Source: Homalodisca vitripennis | Lineage: Eukaryota; Arthropoda; Insecta; Hemiptera; Cicadellidae | DNA: 64,000 bases | NCBI RefSeq assembly: GCF_021130785.1 | Contig: NC_060213.1 | Location: 95,534,501-95,598,500 of the forward strand | Direction: 5' to 3' | Shown: positions 47,182 to 61,977 of the stretch, piece by piece | How positions within the stretch are numbered: position 1 is the stretch's first letter | How the letters are laid out: every line of letters starts with the position of its first letter | Made by a program: the position numbers and the translations under genes | Notes under the pieces: generated by a model | Database searches by the model: none | Seen by the model: the letters and a program-made list of their open reading frames with translations, nothing else | What the model was told of the DNA's origin: nothing

Positions 47182-48423
47182 AAATCTATATACTCACACA
47201 CACTTAAATAGTTAATGTAAGGGTAATTTTGTAAAGGGTTATTTTGCATTATTTAGCCGACAGAAATCATGTCTTCTAATAGAATGTTGTTTATTATTCA
47301 GACATAGAAATATTTGATATAATTTATAAGAAAATGGACGGGGAACATTTCTAACTTTATCGATAAACGCTCTATCAACGAATTTTAAGTGTTGAAAGTT
47401 TTCTTAATAAACAGCTCATTACTTTGCTTGTCTCACGATTTAAATAGTATTATTTATTTATAATGTAATTCACACCTTATAGTATATTCCGGTCATAGTA
47501 AGATTTTCACTAACACAGTAGTAGTTCAAACACTGAAAAAACACATAGAGATACTGGTTGGGTTACTAATTTGATTACGTTTCGTGCCTGGCCTGTAGAA
47601 GTACTGGGTAAATTCTGTGTCGTGTGTTTTATATGTTTCAAACTCAAATGAATTAAACCATAAAATAAACTTCTCTGTTTATAAAGCATAATGAAATTGA
47701 CCATTTTAGATTATTTCATGGTTTAATATCACTACACTTCATATCTTTTTACGCTACATATGAATTAGGAAACTGTTTCAAACAAAATTATTATAGGTTT
47801 TAGTTGGATATGGTTAACTCAGCGTTAGTGAAGACAACTGTATCAATCGGTGAGCTGGAAAATGTCATTTACGTTTGTCTGTCCGCAAGTTATATAACAT
47901 TAAAATGGCTTATAGAGTTACATTCTGCATGAAGCTTTATGAACAATACGAGCAGCATTGAATTATATGATGTTATATGAGACCATTCATTCTCGAACCA
48001 TGGTTATCAATAACTGACTCCGTAAAATTTAGCTGAGCATTAGTGAAGGTTTGTTTCATATGAATAAATACATTGGTAAAAAATAGTACAATTATAAAAC
48101 ATTTAAATATTTGACATAGTACCGCGTGTAGCGTATATATAGATATATATACAATAACTGTACATTTAATGACTTAATTTATATCCCTTTTTATATTTTT
48201 TATAAATTATTAAGTGGTTAGTTGGAATAACTGTTTTAATCATTTGTTTTTAACATTATTTTTATGTTGAGTGTAGTAAACGCATAATGCATTTATTTTT
48301 AGAATTAATAGTAAAAATATAATTTATATATTATTAATAACCGTTACGGAAATGCCGAAATATATTTTTATGATATAATTTTAGAAGAAGCTCACAAAAA
48401 TTATACGAATAGCAAAAATATGT
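47180..48423. other. AT-rich DNA, nothing recognised
   Basis: No supported gene or repeat. Confidence 0.55.
48414..48418 (-). terminator. RNA polymerase III terminator of tRNA-His
   Basis: Five T on the sense strand, 6-10 bases behind the tRNA 3' end. Confidence 0.85.
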
Positions 48424-48495
48424 TGCCGTGACCAGGATTCGAACCTGGGTTATTGCGGCCACAACGCAATGTCCTGACCACTAGACTATCACGGC
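48424..48495 (-). tRNA. tRNA-His: tRNA-His (GTG)
   Basis: The 72-base minus-strand sequence folds into a perfect cloverleaf: acceptor GCCGTGA/TCACGGC, anticodon stem TTGCG/CGCAA around loop TTGTGGC (anticodon GTG), T arm CCAGG-TTCGAAT-CCTGG, discriminator A. A T5 pol III terminator follows at 48418-48414. No intron. It is close to the canonical animal tRNA-His, so I expect it to be functional in decoding His codons. The only host gene found in the window. Confidence 0.97.
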
Positions 48496-51400
48496 TGTCT
48501 GAACAGGTCATTGTACAGGACAGTTATCCTGGCCAGGAGTGAAAGTTGGTTCCAGCAGCCATCATTCAGAGCCGGAGGTCAGCAGTGCCTACGTCACACT
48601 TTGCACACATCCTCGTGCCTCAAATATGGCATTAATGTTTGATGGTTGCAATATAAGAACGCCGGCAATTTGACAATGCTCATATGTTCACTGGGATTGA
48701 GGATTAAAACAGTTTCTTTACTTTCTTTAAACAAATCCTAATTAATCAGTCATCATACCTGTTACTGAAGAATTTTTTGAAAAACGGTTTAAATTTGACA
48801 CCAGAGCTAGGTCACCTTGAGTCCAAAACAAACCTGTTATATCGTCAAGTTGTATTTACTTAATGTAGAGTTCCCTATGTATTATAATCTCTATATATTT
48901 TCATGACATTATTTTTAATAATTTCTATAATTCACAGCTTAGGCCGGTGAGTGGAAACCATAGTGCAAAACCGTTTGTTACAATTGTTTAGTAGCACGAA
49001 TTATTGAAAATTGTAACAACATAGTGTCTATAATCAATATGAAAACAAATTCTAATAACATAGTGGAGTATTTTTTAGAGCTTATTTACTAGTTTCGTTT
49101 TTAATTTTCAAGGACTGTAACAAGGTGGAAGATGAGAGGTTTAATAGAAACTAAGTTTTTAGTATGTGTTTATTATATAAATATTTAAATGTATTATGAT
49201 ATGTCTGATGCATGTCTGGGTTATTGAAGCTTGGTCTGCAAGAAGAGCGTTATTGAAAGAATAAAATGTAATATGAGGACAAATTTAGATAAAATACTAA
49301 TAATATTTAGCTACAAATGTACCAGGCATTATACATTTCTATTGGAAATATTTTCTAACTGACATATAAAACAGCGAAGATAGGCCATCAGTTGACACGA
49401 AAATTTTATAAAATTATGTCTAATAATAATTTAGCGGACTGTGAAATTATGATATGTCACCTGCCATAGGATTAATTTGGATTTTCAAGTTTATAAATTC
49501 CTATAATGTGTATTATTATACACATATTCTACGTAATATAGTGCGAACAAATAAGTATTTTCAAATGTGTAGAGGTTTAATGGCATTTTGTGATCTTACA
49601 GTCTAAATAAAGCACATTCTTTATCACCGTTATATGTTACAGAAGGTATTACACTACATTAAGAGAATTAAAATCTATCATATTCCTCAGATGTAAAAAA
49701 ACCGGCATTATAACCCTTAGCAACGTGAATAACAAAGATGGATCACCATTTCGGTTTTGGCGTGTTGCTTTTGTTCTTGGATCCGATGTATTTTATGATT
49801 TTACCATTGCTTAACAATGAATTTGAACCAATTTAATAGCTCGTATCTGTTCTACAAAATGAAGAAAGTTTAGTTGAAATCAATTGAGGCAATAATAAGA
49901 AGATCGACGAACACGGTTTTCAAAATTATTATAAGGCTTCATCATATTATATCATAAGTTTTTTCATTTAGATTACTTCAACGAATTTAGTATTCCTCTC
50001 ACTAATCGTAAAATGTTTAGTTACGGAAAATGTTGGTACTATTTGTTGAAATGTTGTACAATGTTGCAAAGAAATCTGTGTATTTCGTTACTACCCATAA
50101 AAACACTTTAAACTTAAATTAAATTATTCTAAAGTGGATCAGAACGCTGGAATACTCATTCTTCATACCCGTCTCTCATTTTCAGTGTTTTAAGCAATTA
50201 AAAAGGTCATGCCTGTTACGAACCTGGTATTTAGTAGGAAAACGCGTGCAAAGCCGCGTGTAAAAACTGCTTCATCTGTATTAAAAAATAAAAATATATT
50301 CTGCTATTATTTAAAACCATTGTAATACAAAAAATATTAAATAACTTTCTTACAAGTAATGAAACCATTTTTTAAATGTCACCTCTTTCCATCAGAAAAA
50401 CAAGCATTATTAATAAAAGTGAATCTTAAATTTGTATTTAAATTCCTGTCAGAATTTAACTTATATTAGTGTTAAGATTTCACTTTCTTTTCAAATGGGT
50501 TTATGAGTGGCTTTTAGTATTAGCTATAGCAAGAATGTAATTCCTCGATATTGAAGGAATTTTTATAATCTAAATTACATGTAGAAGCATGATATGCAGT
50601 TGCATTTCATTAAGATTCCGGTCTATAGAGAAACTATAACACTCATGTGGATAGTGAATTATTTGTTGAACCGATGTAATTCACAGTTTTTATTACAAGG
50701 TTAACTAAATATTGTTTAAAAACATATCAGTTTTAAATGTCAATAACTTTTGTAAATTTTACTTTTTTAAATGTTTTTTTCCGAGTAGGGCACATAAATT
50801 CAATACATACTTCTCATTTTTATAGTTATGTAATTTTTATTGAGACAATAAGTAAAGAGCAGAATGAGCAAAATTAAAAATATATGATGGGATGGGTAGT
50901 TATCTGTATAAAAAGGAATAATTTATTGGTAAAAGCATTATTATCTAGTGATACGTTTTTAAGACCCATAAATATATTTAATTATATATAAAGCGTAATT
51001 ATTAACATTTCAAGATTATTTTCATCTTAGAGTTTTATTGTTTAATTTCTTATTAAATGCTTACAACAACATAAGTTTTTGTTAACGTTTTTTTATTTTA
51101 GCCATATTATTATTTTTCTTTACCACTTGCTGTATTAATCTTGAAATATAACTGATTTTTTTATCTGTCGTCCTTTTATTTTATGGAATTTGAAACTGCT
51201 ATAAATAAAATACTATATTACACTTAATTTACATTTTAAATTTTGTTTGACTAGCTCCTATATTATTATCAATTTATATCTGACGAAATCATTTAAATTA
51301 AAATACTCCTTTATTAAAAACAATATTTTGAAAATAGTTTGTATTAGGTAGATAAAACTTTATTTTTAATGTATATGCCAGACGTTCTAAAGAAATGAAC

Positions 51401-53349
51401 AATGAATTTAAAATTACATGACATTTTCTTATATTGAGTACAAGGAGATTTCCCAAAACAAATTTTACGAGCAGGTAGTAAATGGTTGAATCTGTCAGCT
51501 TTTGGGAACACTTCCTGGGCATCTGAGTATTCTAGCCCTTACTACCTTAAAATAAAAGACGATAAAATATAATCTAAAACTCACCCTATTTTTCTAAATG
51601 TCAAAATTATTTTGGATACTAACGCCTTTATATGTTCTCATTTCCTTTTGATATTTACTTTTCATGACATGAAAATACGGCTTATATTTTACAAATACAA
51701 AAGACGTAGTTACAGCTTTAAAAATTATTATTTAATCATTTGTATTAGAAATTTTCCCGGTTTTTCACGAATCGAAGTTTATGCTATCGCTACTGCACTT
51801 CCTGCAATATGGTAATCAAGTTCAAGATTTTCGTAAAAAGTATGAATGTTGTGTCATCATGGTTGCTTCAATTAATTTATTGCCTGCTCTAGTCCGTATT
51901 TGATAGACGTAGTTTTTACCAGTAGTGAACTGATCTCAAGAGTCCATTTAGGTTGCCAAATAATATACCTTTATTATTGCATTACAATTCAGAAGGGTCT
52001 TATTTCAATCCATTTAATTTCAATATATCGTGTTTAAAGTGTATTTCATTATATTTGGGCCAATTTATAAAAGCATTATTTATTTGTACTTTGCACTACA
52101 TTGTACACTACAAATTAAGGTATTCAAGTAATCTAACTCAGAATGTTTACAGATAATTTTATAATAAAATGTTTTAAACGGTTTAGTCCTCAGAGGCAAC
52201 ATAATGAATCATAATGAAGTGGTGCTTTGAGCACAAACTGAATAGTTTACAGACGTGATCTGACTAGGAACTACTAACAAATCATGCATTCAGATATTCT
52301 TGTTGATTTCTACTTTATATACGTATTTTACGATTACTCTACCAAGCAGTATTTATTACCCGCTTGTGAGTAAATCATCTGTGAATATAAAATTATGTGA
52401 GATAAGCAATTTAAAAGTAACTTCGTGCATATGTTAATAAAATTTACAGTTTTTGTCAGAATTATGAAATATATATTTTAATAAATAGGGCATATATCTT
52501 CATCCTAAGTATATCTTCATTTTGCTTAAAGATAAACACTTGCGCGTAAGTTCGACGTCAAAACTCAGACCCGTATCTACACATGCTCGGCAAGACAATA
52601 AAACTTAGAAAAAATGGGTCTGTCTAATTTGTATTAAAAAAATATCAAAGTTTTGATTATGATATTTAAAAGTATTATTATTGAGAATATATGAAAGAGG
52701 CTACCATATTAGGTCTTGAAGAAATCACAAGTAGGATTAAATCTAAGACAACAAACGAATAATTTATCTCTATATTTAGGATAAGTTAAATATATTATTT
52801 AGTCGATTGTATACAACATGTTAAAGTGACTTAAATGTGTTTTCAGCTTTATTTATTTTTTTATATAAAATTATTTCCATTTTAAAGTTTAAATGAAAAG
52901 TAGCGAATTATTAGGCAATTGTTGAAGAAATAAGTTTTGTTTCCTTTTTTATGTATACTCTTCAACATATCGAAAAGTTTTATACAATAAGGGTAACTAG
53001 AGAAACGGTGTTAAAAATCCTTTGAAGCCGCCTTGGATTTTGGTTCTTATTATGCTCAAATTGACGTTAACGTATTGACCAACAATGCATATCTGTGCAT
53101 AATATTATGAAGGCATATTAGTTCCATTTTGTCTGCCGAACATATATGTTGTGTTGAACGATAGCACATGTATATCTTGAAAAAAACATTTTTTAAACTT
53201 ATAAAAACACATTGTGAATTGGCATCTATACATTCTTAGATAAATAGGTCTGTACACTTTCGTTTGCGTTAAAAGTAATACGTAACACATAAGTTGGCTT
53301 CATTATCAAAACGTGGGGAATGCATTATATGAATATATACATTTACTAG
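48496..53349. other. AT-rich DNA, nothing recognised
   Basis: Less AT-rich only in the first 150 bases behind the tRNA 5' side (48500-48620). No gene supported. Confidence 0.55.
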
Positions 53350-53640
53350 TGATAAGCACTATCACTGTAATGCATTTAAGCTTCATGAAAATATCAAGTC
53401 CTTTAGTTAGTTTGTTCTCAAGATATCGTTTAGATAGACAGTCAGATAGTCCTAAATGAAATTTTTCACGCCATCGATGATAGTATTCACTATCGCATGA
53501 TAAGCACCATCACTGTAATGCAATTAAGTCTCATGCAAAATATCAAGTCCTTTAGTTAGTTTGTTCTCAAGATATCGTTTAGATAGACAGTCAGATAGTC
53601 CTAAATGAAATTTTTCACGCCATCGTGATAGTATTTACTA
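53350..53640 (+). repeat. Tandem duplication, period 148 bp
   Basis: GATAAGCACTATCACTGTAA at 53351 recurs at 53499 with one change, and the units stay nearly identical through CAAGATATCGTTTAGATAGA and CAGTCAGATAGTCC. Each ends at a small palindrome GATAGTATT-ACTATC. The phrase resembles repeats ending in clustered CAGACAG motifs that are common in invertebrates. Confidence 0.9.
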
Positions 53641-54580
53641 TCGCAACAATGAATACTTACACATATTAATTAATCGTTATAACTTTTTAATTATTATAAA
53701 CGATAGGGCTGGGTCATCCCTTACAGAATTCTTCATCTAACAAAGTTATATTCTGTAGTCCCAAGAGGGTACTTAATTTCACTAATAAAATTCCATACAT
53801 TATTATTATTCAATTACAAAATGTAAAAAATTATATTTCGTAAATATTTAATTCAATCTACATACACATGTAACATAATTGTCTGATGCACACACTTACC
53901 TGGCAAATTAAACACACACTTATAATTACTCAAAGGCTGCTCTAATTAAGCCTATAATGTAATTTGGGCGATAGTGCCTTGTTATATGATTATTACTCTA
54001 GGAACACGAAGATTATTAATCGTATAGTAATTTATTTTATAAAGGTAATAATGATATTTTTTAAATAATTTCTTTCAACTATCAAATAGGCTACACTATA
54101 CGACGCAGGTGTTATTGATGTACTTTACATTGATTTGTTAGATTTTATAGAAATCTACCTATTGAAATCACCCTTATGTTAGAACTTCCAGAAGATATTC
54201 AGGATTACCTCCAATCGTGACTCCCAAAAAACAGAACCACTATAATATGAAAACGTGTGTGCGTGTTTTATATAGTTCTGTGAGATAACTTATCCGAAAA
54301 AATAGGAATTTTCCTGATAAAACCACAAGGTATTAAAAACACGTAAAGAAAGAAATCTAGAAATTTTTTTAAATACCAAACTTTTATACGGTGAAAATGG
54401 ACCATCGTTTTGGCCTTTATTGGCTAAGTGTTGTACTTAGTGGATAAATGTTATTTCTGTTTGTCGAGAACGAATTAATCCATCCTTTAACTTTTCCTTG
54501 AGGTTTCATTTATATATGCGCAGCTTTGCTTTTGATGATGGTGGAAAAATGTGATTTTTGTAAGTGTCTTCATATTGTTC

Positions 54581-54585
<5 letters not shown>
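53641..54585. other. AT-rich DNA, nothing recognised
   Basis: No supported gene. Confidence 0.5.

Positions 54586-54641
<56 letters not shown>
54586..54641. repeat. (AT)n microsatellite
   Basis: About 28 units, ending exactly where the family A repeat begins. Confidence 0.95.
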
Positions 54642-54642
<1 letters not shown>

Positions 54643-57000
54643 GAAAGCAATGAGAAATTCTTTGACAAAAAATAAACTTTAAAGCAAACTGATTACAATA
54701 GTACAAATCTTATCCTATTACGTACACATGTAGCTACTTTATGCAAGTTATCTTTATAAATTTGTAGCCTTTCAATTAGGTATTAAAATTCGTTTCTCAA
54801 GCAAAAGAATTTCTGTAGTACTGTTTGTCCATTATGCAATATTGTAACCTATCCCTCAGTAGACTCCTAAAATATGTTTTCTATTATCTGCAAGGATGTT
54901 AAGTTTTGATTTTTGTACTCAGAATATCCTTAGAAAGAAATGAGCTCCAAAGTTTATTTTGCTTGTAACCACTAAAACATAAAATATTGAAATATTTGTG
55001 CTTAACTTAATTACTATATTTATTTCAATTAAAAACTCCATTAACCATTAAATTTAAAATTTTAATAAAATAAAAGTTTGTATTAATGGTTTATCTACAT
55101 TCGTATGTGTCAACGGTAAAATATATGTGCTACAAGAGCCATCAACTTAAGATTTGTTGTGCCAAAATTTTTTAAAAAGTTGTACTTATTACAGTTATTT
55201 ATTACGAATCAAAGTAATAAAGACCATTACCTATGAGAACACTGAAAAACAGCAATTATATAGTAATATAATGTGTTTAAGAAGACAACTGCACATTTCC
55301 ATAATATTTTCAACTTCTAGATATTTATTTAGCATTTACTGTTGCAGTATTACTTAATTGATATTCTTAACTTTATGACGAAATATTTATAAAGAGTTAA
55401 TGGAATTTTTATGTGAATTTAACTACAAATATTATGGCACCAAATTTACTTAAATCGAATAAAGAACAAATGAATTGTAATTTACTTTGATAAGGCATGG
55501 CGCATGTTGAGGTTTAGATCAAATTAATCGCCCACAACAAATAACTTGAATAAATAGTAGGTCCCTAAAATCCTATCCTATTGCTGTTTTTGATATTTTA
55601 TGATGCCAAGAAATTCAAATTATTGGCTCATGCATGGGTGTAAACTATAATAAATACCAGTACTTATGAGAACAAGTAAAACAGCAATTAGATCATAATA
55701 TAATGTGTTTACGAAGACAAATGGACATTTCCGTAATATTTCAATATACATATCTATTTTATATTTAGAGATCTTGTGTTACTTTGGTATTAGTCTTTAC
55801 ATTATAACGTAACGTTTTAAAATGGGTTATTGATTAAATATCATGTTCCAAGCCGCTCTCTATAAACGTAAGTCTTTCCTGATTAGTTCTCTAGAGGATT
55901 GCTTGGATTGTAAGATTCCGCTGTTAGTTAAGGTTTAATTTTCATTATAATAGCAGTTTCTTGAATGGTCCCAATACTTTTACCTTCTTAAAATTAAGTT
56001 CAATAATAGCACTTATAGTTCACTAATAGATAATAATTAACTTCTAACGATGTTGCCTCCATATTAAATAGTTTCCACAGTTTGTATTGAAGTTTATTGT
56101 GTTTTGTTGAACGGTTTAAATAAAAGATACAAATACTTTAACCATCCCAACGCGTATGATTATAGGTTGTATGTTGGATAACTAGATTTTAGTTCCAAAA
56201 AAGATGGTCGATTTTTAAATAAATTCCAATATATCCGATATAAGTTAACCGTGGCATTGTACGGTTTCCTATTGAATGTCAGGCGCGTCATGTGCGTATT
56301 ATTTTTAAGTTGTACAATAAACATTACAGAAATTAGGTGAGGGACCCTCAGAGATATTTTAATTCACTAATTTATTTTAGAATACTTTTATTTATATAAA
56401 TTGCAATGAGTACCAATGAAATACTCATATACAGCGTGTTCCGTAATACTCTGGACAGATGGTTACGGACACATTGCTCACATTTGGACACATTTCAATA
56501 CACTAAGAAGGTGCTTAGTATCCAATCTGATGGTCTGTATAAATCTTTTATACAAATGCAATACTTTAAATTACGAAATTAAATACTACCAAATTTGAGT
56601 CAAATGTCTACGGCAGAAATGTCAATTACTATAAAAATAATGTTGATATTATCTTTAATAATTTCAAAATAATGGCCGTTAAAACACTTTATCTTCTTTT
56701 TTTAAGAGGCAGAGATTTTTAGTAGGATCACTAAAATTATTTTCAGTAAATTTGATCAAAAATATAATGACTCAATAGTTAGTTAAATCAAATTATACAT
56801 AAGTGAGTTAAAGCATATTTACTGTGATGAATACACGACCTATATTGAGGTTTAGAATAATAAAATGGCCCACAAAAAAGCCTTAATAAACGGCTGCTCC
56901 AGAATATCTTATGTCTATTGCTATTTTTTGTATTTCATTACGTAAAGGAGTTGAAATAAATTGAAGCTCATGCATGCACTACTCTTCAAATATAGCAAGT
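54642..57000 (+). repeat. Family A dispersed repeat, copy 2 (partly duplicated)
   Basis: Reverse-complement counterpart of 3430-5385. Using letters for shared blocks, copy 2 reads S-P-S-R-Q-P (S 55215-55270 and 55650-55700; R 55845-55985; Q 56225-56400; P 55480-55625 and 56830-56965), against S-R-Q-P in copy 1. So a first unit lacking R and Q is followed by a full unit. No coding sequence. Confidence 0.75.
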
Positions 57001-60000
57001 ACTATATTTGAACCATTCTGATCAACTTGGACAAGTCGTACACTCGAAACAATATAAAAAATACTAGTTGATTTTTCGTCAATTAGCAGTATTTGATAAA
57101 AAGGGTTCATAAAGCTTATGTCGTTGGAAGTTTGTTCTGATTTCATAATTCATTGTACTGTCTTTAAATTATAATTATAAATCTCTTAGTCAGACTGTTC
57201 ACTTTATAAATGTCGACCTAAATAATTATTATTGGTAAGAAAATAAAAGAAGTATAATTATTTTGGATCTTAATAAAAGAGAATTGTTTTTAAAATAATA
57301 TGTTAGTGTAATACATCTGCAAATACAAAATTTTATAAATCTTCTTTTTAGGCCGTTACATTTAATAAATCTAACATGCTACAGGTTCTGGTTAAGAGAA
57401 ATCTTCTTTCAGGTTTATGTGATGGTTTAGAATAATTGTTAGAGCATTTCACATTTGTCTCTCTAAGTGCATCTTCCTGTCCTGCAGCACTTAGCAGCCT
57501 TTATGTTCTCAAATAATTTCACTGTGAAATGTTGGGAGTGTACAATGGTGCTCGATTTGAAGCAAATATAGTCTTATTTCATCATATATGTGTGTAATAT
57601 ACCAAAAAGTTATATATTCGAATATTATTTTTTTAATTTTGATCAGGAATTTTTTCGAAGCATTCGATCTAACCAGTCCACATAAAAGTTTTAGTGTTGT
57701 TTTAACAAACTTTAAATTTAATTTCAAATAGACATTACTATTACTATCTTGATCGAATATCTACGTCGGACTTATTTCGCTGTAAGAGATAGAGAAGGCA
57801 AACTTTTTATGTAATAAAAATAACAACAGGATATTTATATGTGTGATTTTAAATATCTTTAAATAATAAAAGTAAATTATTGCTTAATTCCCACTATTTC
57901 AATTGCCGGAGATTTTTGGAGTAATATTAAAAATAATCTAAAGTAGTTTAAAATAAAGTGTTTGTATATACTCTACTTAAAACTTTATTTAACTATAATA
58001 TAGTTTCTGCAAAACAGTTTTAAAATTAGTATTAGTAGTCGCATAAACTATTTAAAAATAAGGTATGAACTATGGTTTGAAATTATATGTAAAACACATA
58101 GATCGTATAGTTTAAATACAGAGTAAGCGAAGGTTTGTTTAAAATTCCATTGCTTTGCTCTACAATAAACTTTAAAGGGTAAAGCCACACAATGAAACTT
58201 TTCATATGAAGCTTGCAGAGACTTTATTTTATATTAGAATGGTAAAATACTTAAGATATCGAAAATAATGTAACCTTAAAAATTTAAAAAGTGATTGTAC
58301 TAAATAGGATTACAGAGAATCTGGATATTCTCATGCTTTAGCCTTCTCTACATGTTAGAGCCTTTAAAGATTCTGGTTTCCTTGGACAACGAAAATCTTC
58401 CAATATATGAAAAATCTTATTTTTAGGTGATACTGCCATATTTTAACTATCAGCCTTTACAAGCGTTTCGGCAACTTCTATAAATTCCAAACTTCTCTAA
58501 CCTCCGTTTAAAGGGGTTACATAAAAAAATCTTGAACTTTGAACTTCCAATTCCATAAAGTTTAATAGTCATTTCATGCTTATTCATCGCAACAGAGTAG
58601 AAATGTGGCAAACCTGGCCATATACTATATTCTATTAAATGTTTATATCTTCAGGAAGAGGAAAACAGGAATTGAACCACTCCTGGAGACTCATTATTTA
58701 ATTGTTTTTAAATTTAACCAGTGATAAGGAACTTTCATTAACAAAACATTAACAATGTTTACCGTTCACGCGAATCCTTGAACGAATCGGTAACAATCAC
58801 CAAGTTCTGATTTCAACGATTTCATACCCGTTACAAACGATCTTAGTCAATAGCCACGTCTAAGTTACCTGCATTAATATTGGATCGACAAACTGTAGGA
58901 CCAAAGGAGAAATGAAATCATAAATTTGGAACATTTTCAAAATACTTCTGCTTTCGTTATATTTGGAAATACTGCAGAAAACCTGATATATTCAATTCCC
59001 GTGATAAATATGGAGACCAAAATGGCTGACATATTGTATATTGACACTGTCTTTATTAGGATGAATATATTTGTATAAAAGAGACACTGAATTTCCCTGA
59101 TACGATTCTTTTATTTTCAGGCAAATCCTAGATAAGCCTAGAAATACAAAATCAGGATAAATTTCTTCCAAAAAACCTCAAATATGTTACAGTCATAAAT
59201 CATCTCCACTCCCAAGACTTTTTCGGATCAATATTAGTCATCTAAGCGGTCAAGTGTGCATCCAGGAAAATAGTTGCTAATAAAACAAAAAAAATATCAA
59301 TTCAGCCCTTCTGCCAAAAACATCCTTTAGTAAACATAAATAATAAATCAAAACACTTGCGTCTAATTTTCTGTCTGGTAATGAATCCTTATAGCAAGGC
59401 TTGTAATTGTGTTTTACGCTGAGATGTGAACACAATAAATCACTCTAAAGTTTTTTACACATAACGTAGCTATGGTAGTAAGGGTTCATTCAATTGAATT
59501 TTGAGTTTAGCTTCAGTTCATCTTCCTTTTATTGCAGTATCTGGTATCTGACGCTGTCTCAGATTTGACTGCTGGAATCTGGAGTCATGTTCGTCTGAAG
59601 AGATACAAAGAAAGGCGACGACGAAGAAGCTCAAAACGAAACATTTACAACGTTTCGACATCAGAGTCATATATAAATAGTTTAAAAGGAAGGTGAACTA
59701 GTGGAAAACTCAAAATTCAATTCTAACCTTTTTTGGGATATCTTGCGGATTCTTTTAAATGCAGTTCTAAAGCATTCAAATTTGATCTAACACAATCAAA
59801 AAAATAGGTACATATATAAATTCATACTTACATAATTTGTGGAACCTGTACTACAAAGATAGAACTCGACTCCAGCACCAATCCCAATTATAAATACATG
59901 TTACACTTCGGAAATGTACGCGTGACGATTTCAGTGTGTGAGTAATTATCCAGATATTAAATAAAAACTCTATTGTGTTAATGTTAAAATAAACCATTAG

Positions 60001-61921
60001 TTACATTTCCTTTAAAAAAACAAAACTACCATATTAAAAGCAAATTATCAACCTTTATTTATTTGGACCCCTATATATAAATTTGACAGTTGAAATATCA
60101 TTTTTAACATAATAATATAGTACACTATAAAATAATTACATGTTAAATTTTGTATATATTGAGCAAGTTTGATAAACAATGAGCTTATTCTGGGCTGGGA
60201 CGTATCTGAGATTGCTGGTAAACGTTGTACGTCCCTTATATTAATTTAAATGATTCAATGTATTCATCTAAACACGTTTAGACCTTACAGCGGAATAAAC
60301 CTCACATATGGCGTTGATACAATGTCTGAAACACCGTATGCAGATCCTTGTACAGTAACTCTACTGGGAAATCAACTCTAAATGTATGCAATTGTAGTCA
60401 ACATGGTTTAGCACGTCTCATACCTACCTGTCTAGTTGAAGCTTATAAGGGCAAGGAAATGTTATATAGCTGGATTTATGTTGCACATACCGACTTACAT
60501 TTAAGATATATAAACAAAAGTAAATAAAATGTATAATGCAGTAAGTAAGAAAATGTGTTAATAAAAGAGCAACATGCTAAATGTAACTTAAATTTATTAC
60601 AATTAAATTATTGTATTTATACATTGTAATGGTTTCATGAAGGACGATTCCCGGGTATGGTGCAGGAAACAGCAAAATTTTTCATGTTTTGAAAACAAAG
60701 TGTGTAAAAAAAGTAACAGATGTGAAGATCTTGTAAAGACATAATATATGAGAAGAGAAGACGAAGTTCGCAGCTGCACAATTTGTTGATCCCAATAATA
60801 CCACTGAATTTAGATAATAACTGCCACGGGTGTGGCCTCCCATGTTAAATTAAGAAGTTTGTATCGTTGTAAGTTAAAATTTAGCAGTTGTAATTTAGTA
60901 AACAACTTGATGCCAATTAAAAAACTAATTAAACCACACAATGGAAAAATTAGATCTTTATGTAAATTAAAAAAGTGGTTGGTGCAACTGTTCTTGCCTC
61001 AATTTATTTCTTTGAAATTTTGTTTATGTATTCTTACGACCTCAGAAATATCCATCCGAAATATTATTTTTAAGAGCCTGTCAAATTTAATCAACTGTTC
61101 TATGTAAACATTGTTTATTATTTTCAGTTTATTTACATTTATAATGAGTAAGATATAATATAAGTAATTGCTGATAAAGGTAGAATTATCCATTATTTTT
61201 AAAGCCGTGTCAGATTTCAGTGATTAGGTAAGTAATCATCTACCTTAAAGAATGTCCTAAAACATAAGATATTGACACCGAAGACCCCCTTTGAAGCATT
61301 CGGCAAAAACTATGCTAGATGAAAGATTGCTGAAGTGTGCTTTTGAACGCATGTACAATTTCCAGCTCTGAATTTACTAAAATATTGACAATGTTTTTTA
61401 GTTTATAAAAAAACCAAAGGCGTAGTGTTATTACTAATAGAGTTTTAACTGTACATTGTTGCCAATATTAGTATGGTACAGGTAAGATTTAAAAGTCAAT
61501 GTTAATATCTAACTTTTACTATAAATTTTAATACTGTTGTAAAACACACTTCAGTTTACTGTTGACAGAAGTAGGCTTCCACGATCTGTGATATGCATTT
61601 TCTTGATCGGTAAGAAAGCAAAATCATGTATAGAACAAAATATACTAAGAAAAAGTAAATGACATAGACCATAAATATACACTTTTTGACGCACTTTATT
61701 GATAGTGGCAACCAGGCAAACTCATCATCGGAAATACAATTCACTCGAACCAGCAGTGGTAATACACGTACATACAACACCTACTAATTTGCATGCAAAG
61801 CAGCGGGAAACTGGTAAAAGTGTAGATGTAAGTGACAATGTAGACTAATTTTTAAGTTAAATTTAAAGACTCTTATGAAACCTAAATTAGTCGCTTTTTT
61901 AATAGAGGATCCTTCTCAGAG

Positions 61922-61924
<3 letters not shown>
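57001..61924. other. AT-rich DNA, nothing recognised
   Basis: Patches near 58320-58600, 59500-59700 and 60820-60900 are slightly less AT-rich, but no gene, RNA or repeat can be supported. Confidence 0.5.

Positions 61925-61975
<51 letters not shown>
61925..61975. repeat. (TA)n microsatellite
   Basis: About 25 TA units. Confidence 0.95.

Positions 61976-61977
<2 letters not shown>

Noticed and set aside
59560..59660. CTGAAGAG...AAAACGAAAC as another Penelope ribozyme
   Set aside because: No hairpin between the two motifs and no inverted arms nearby.
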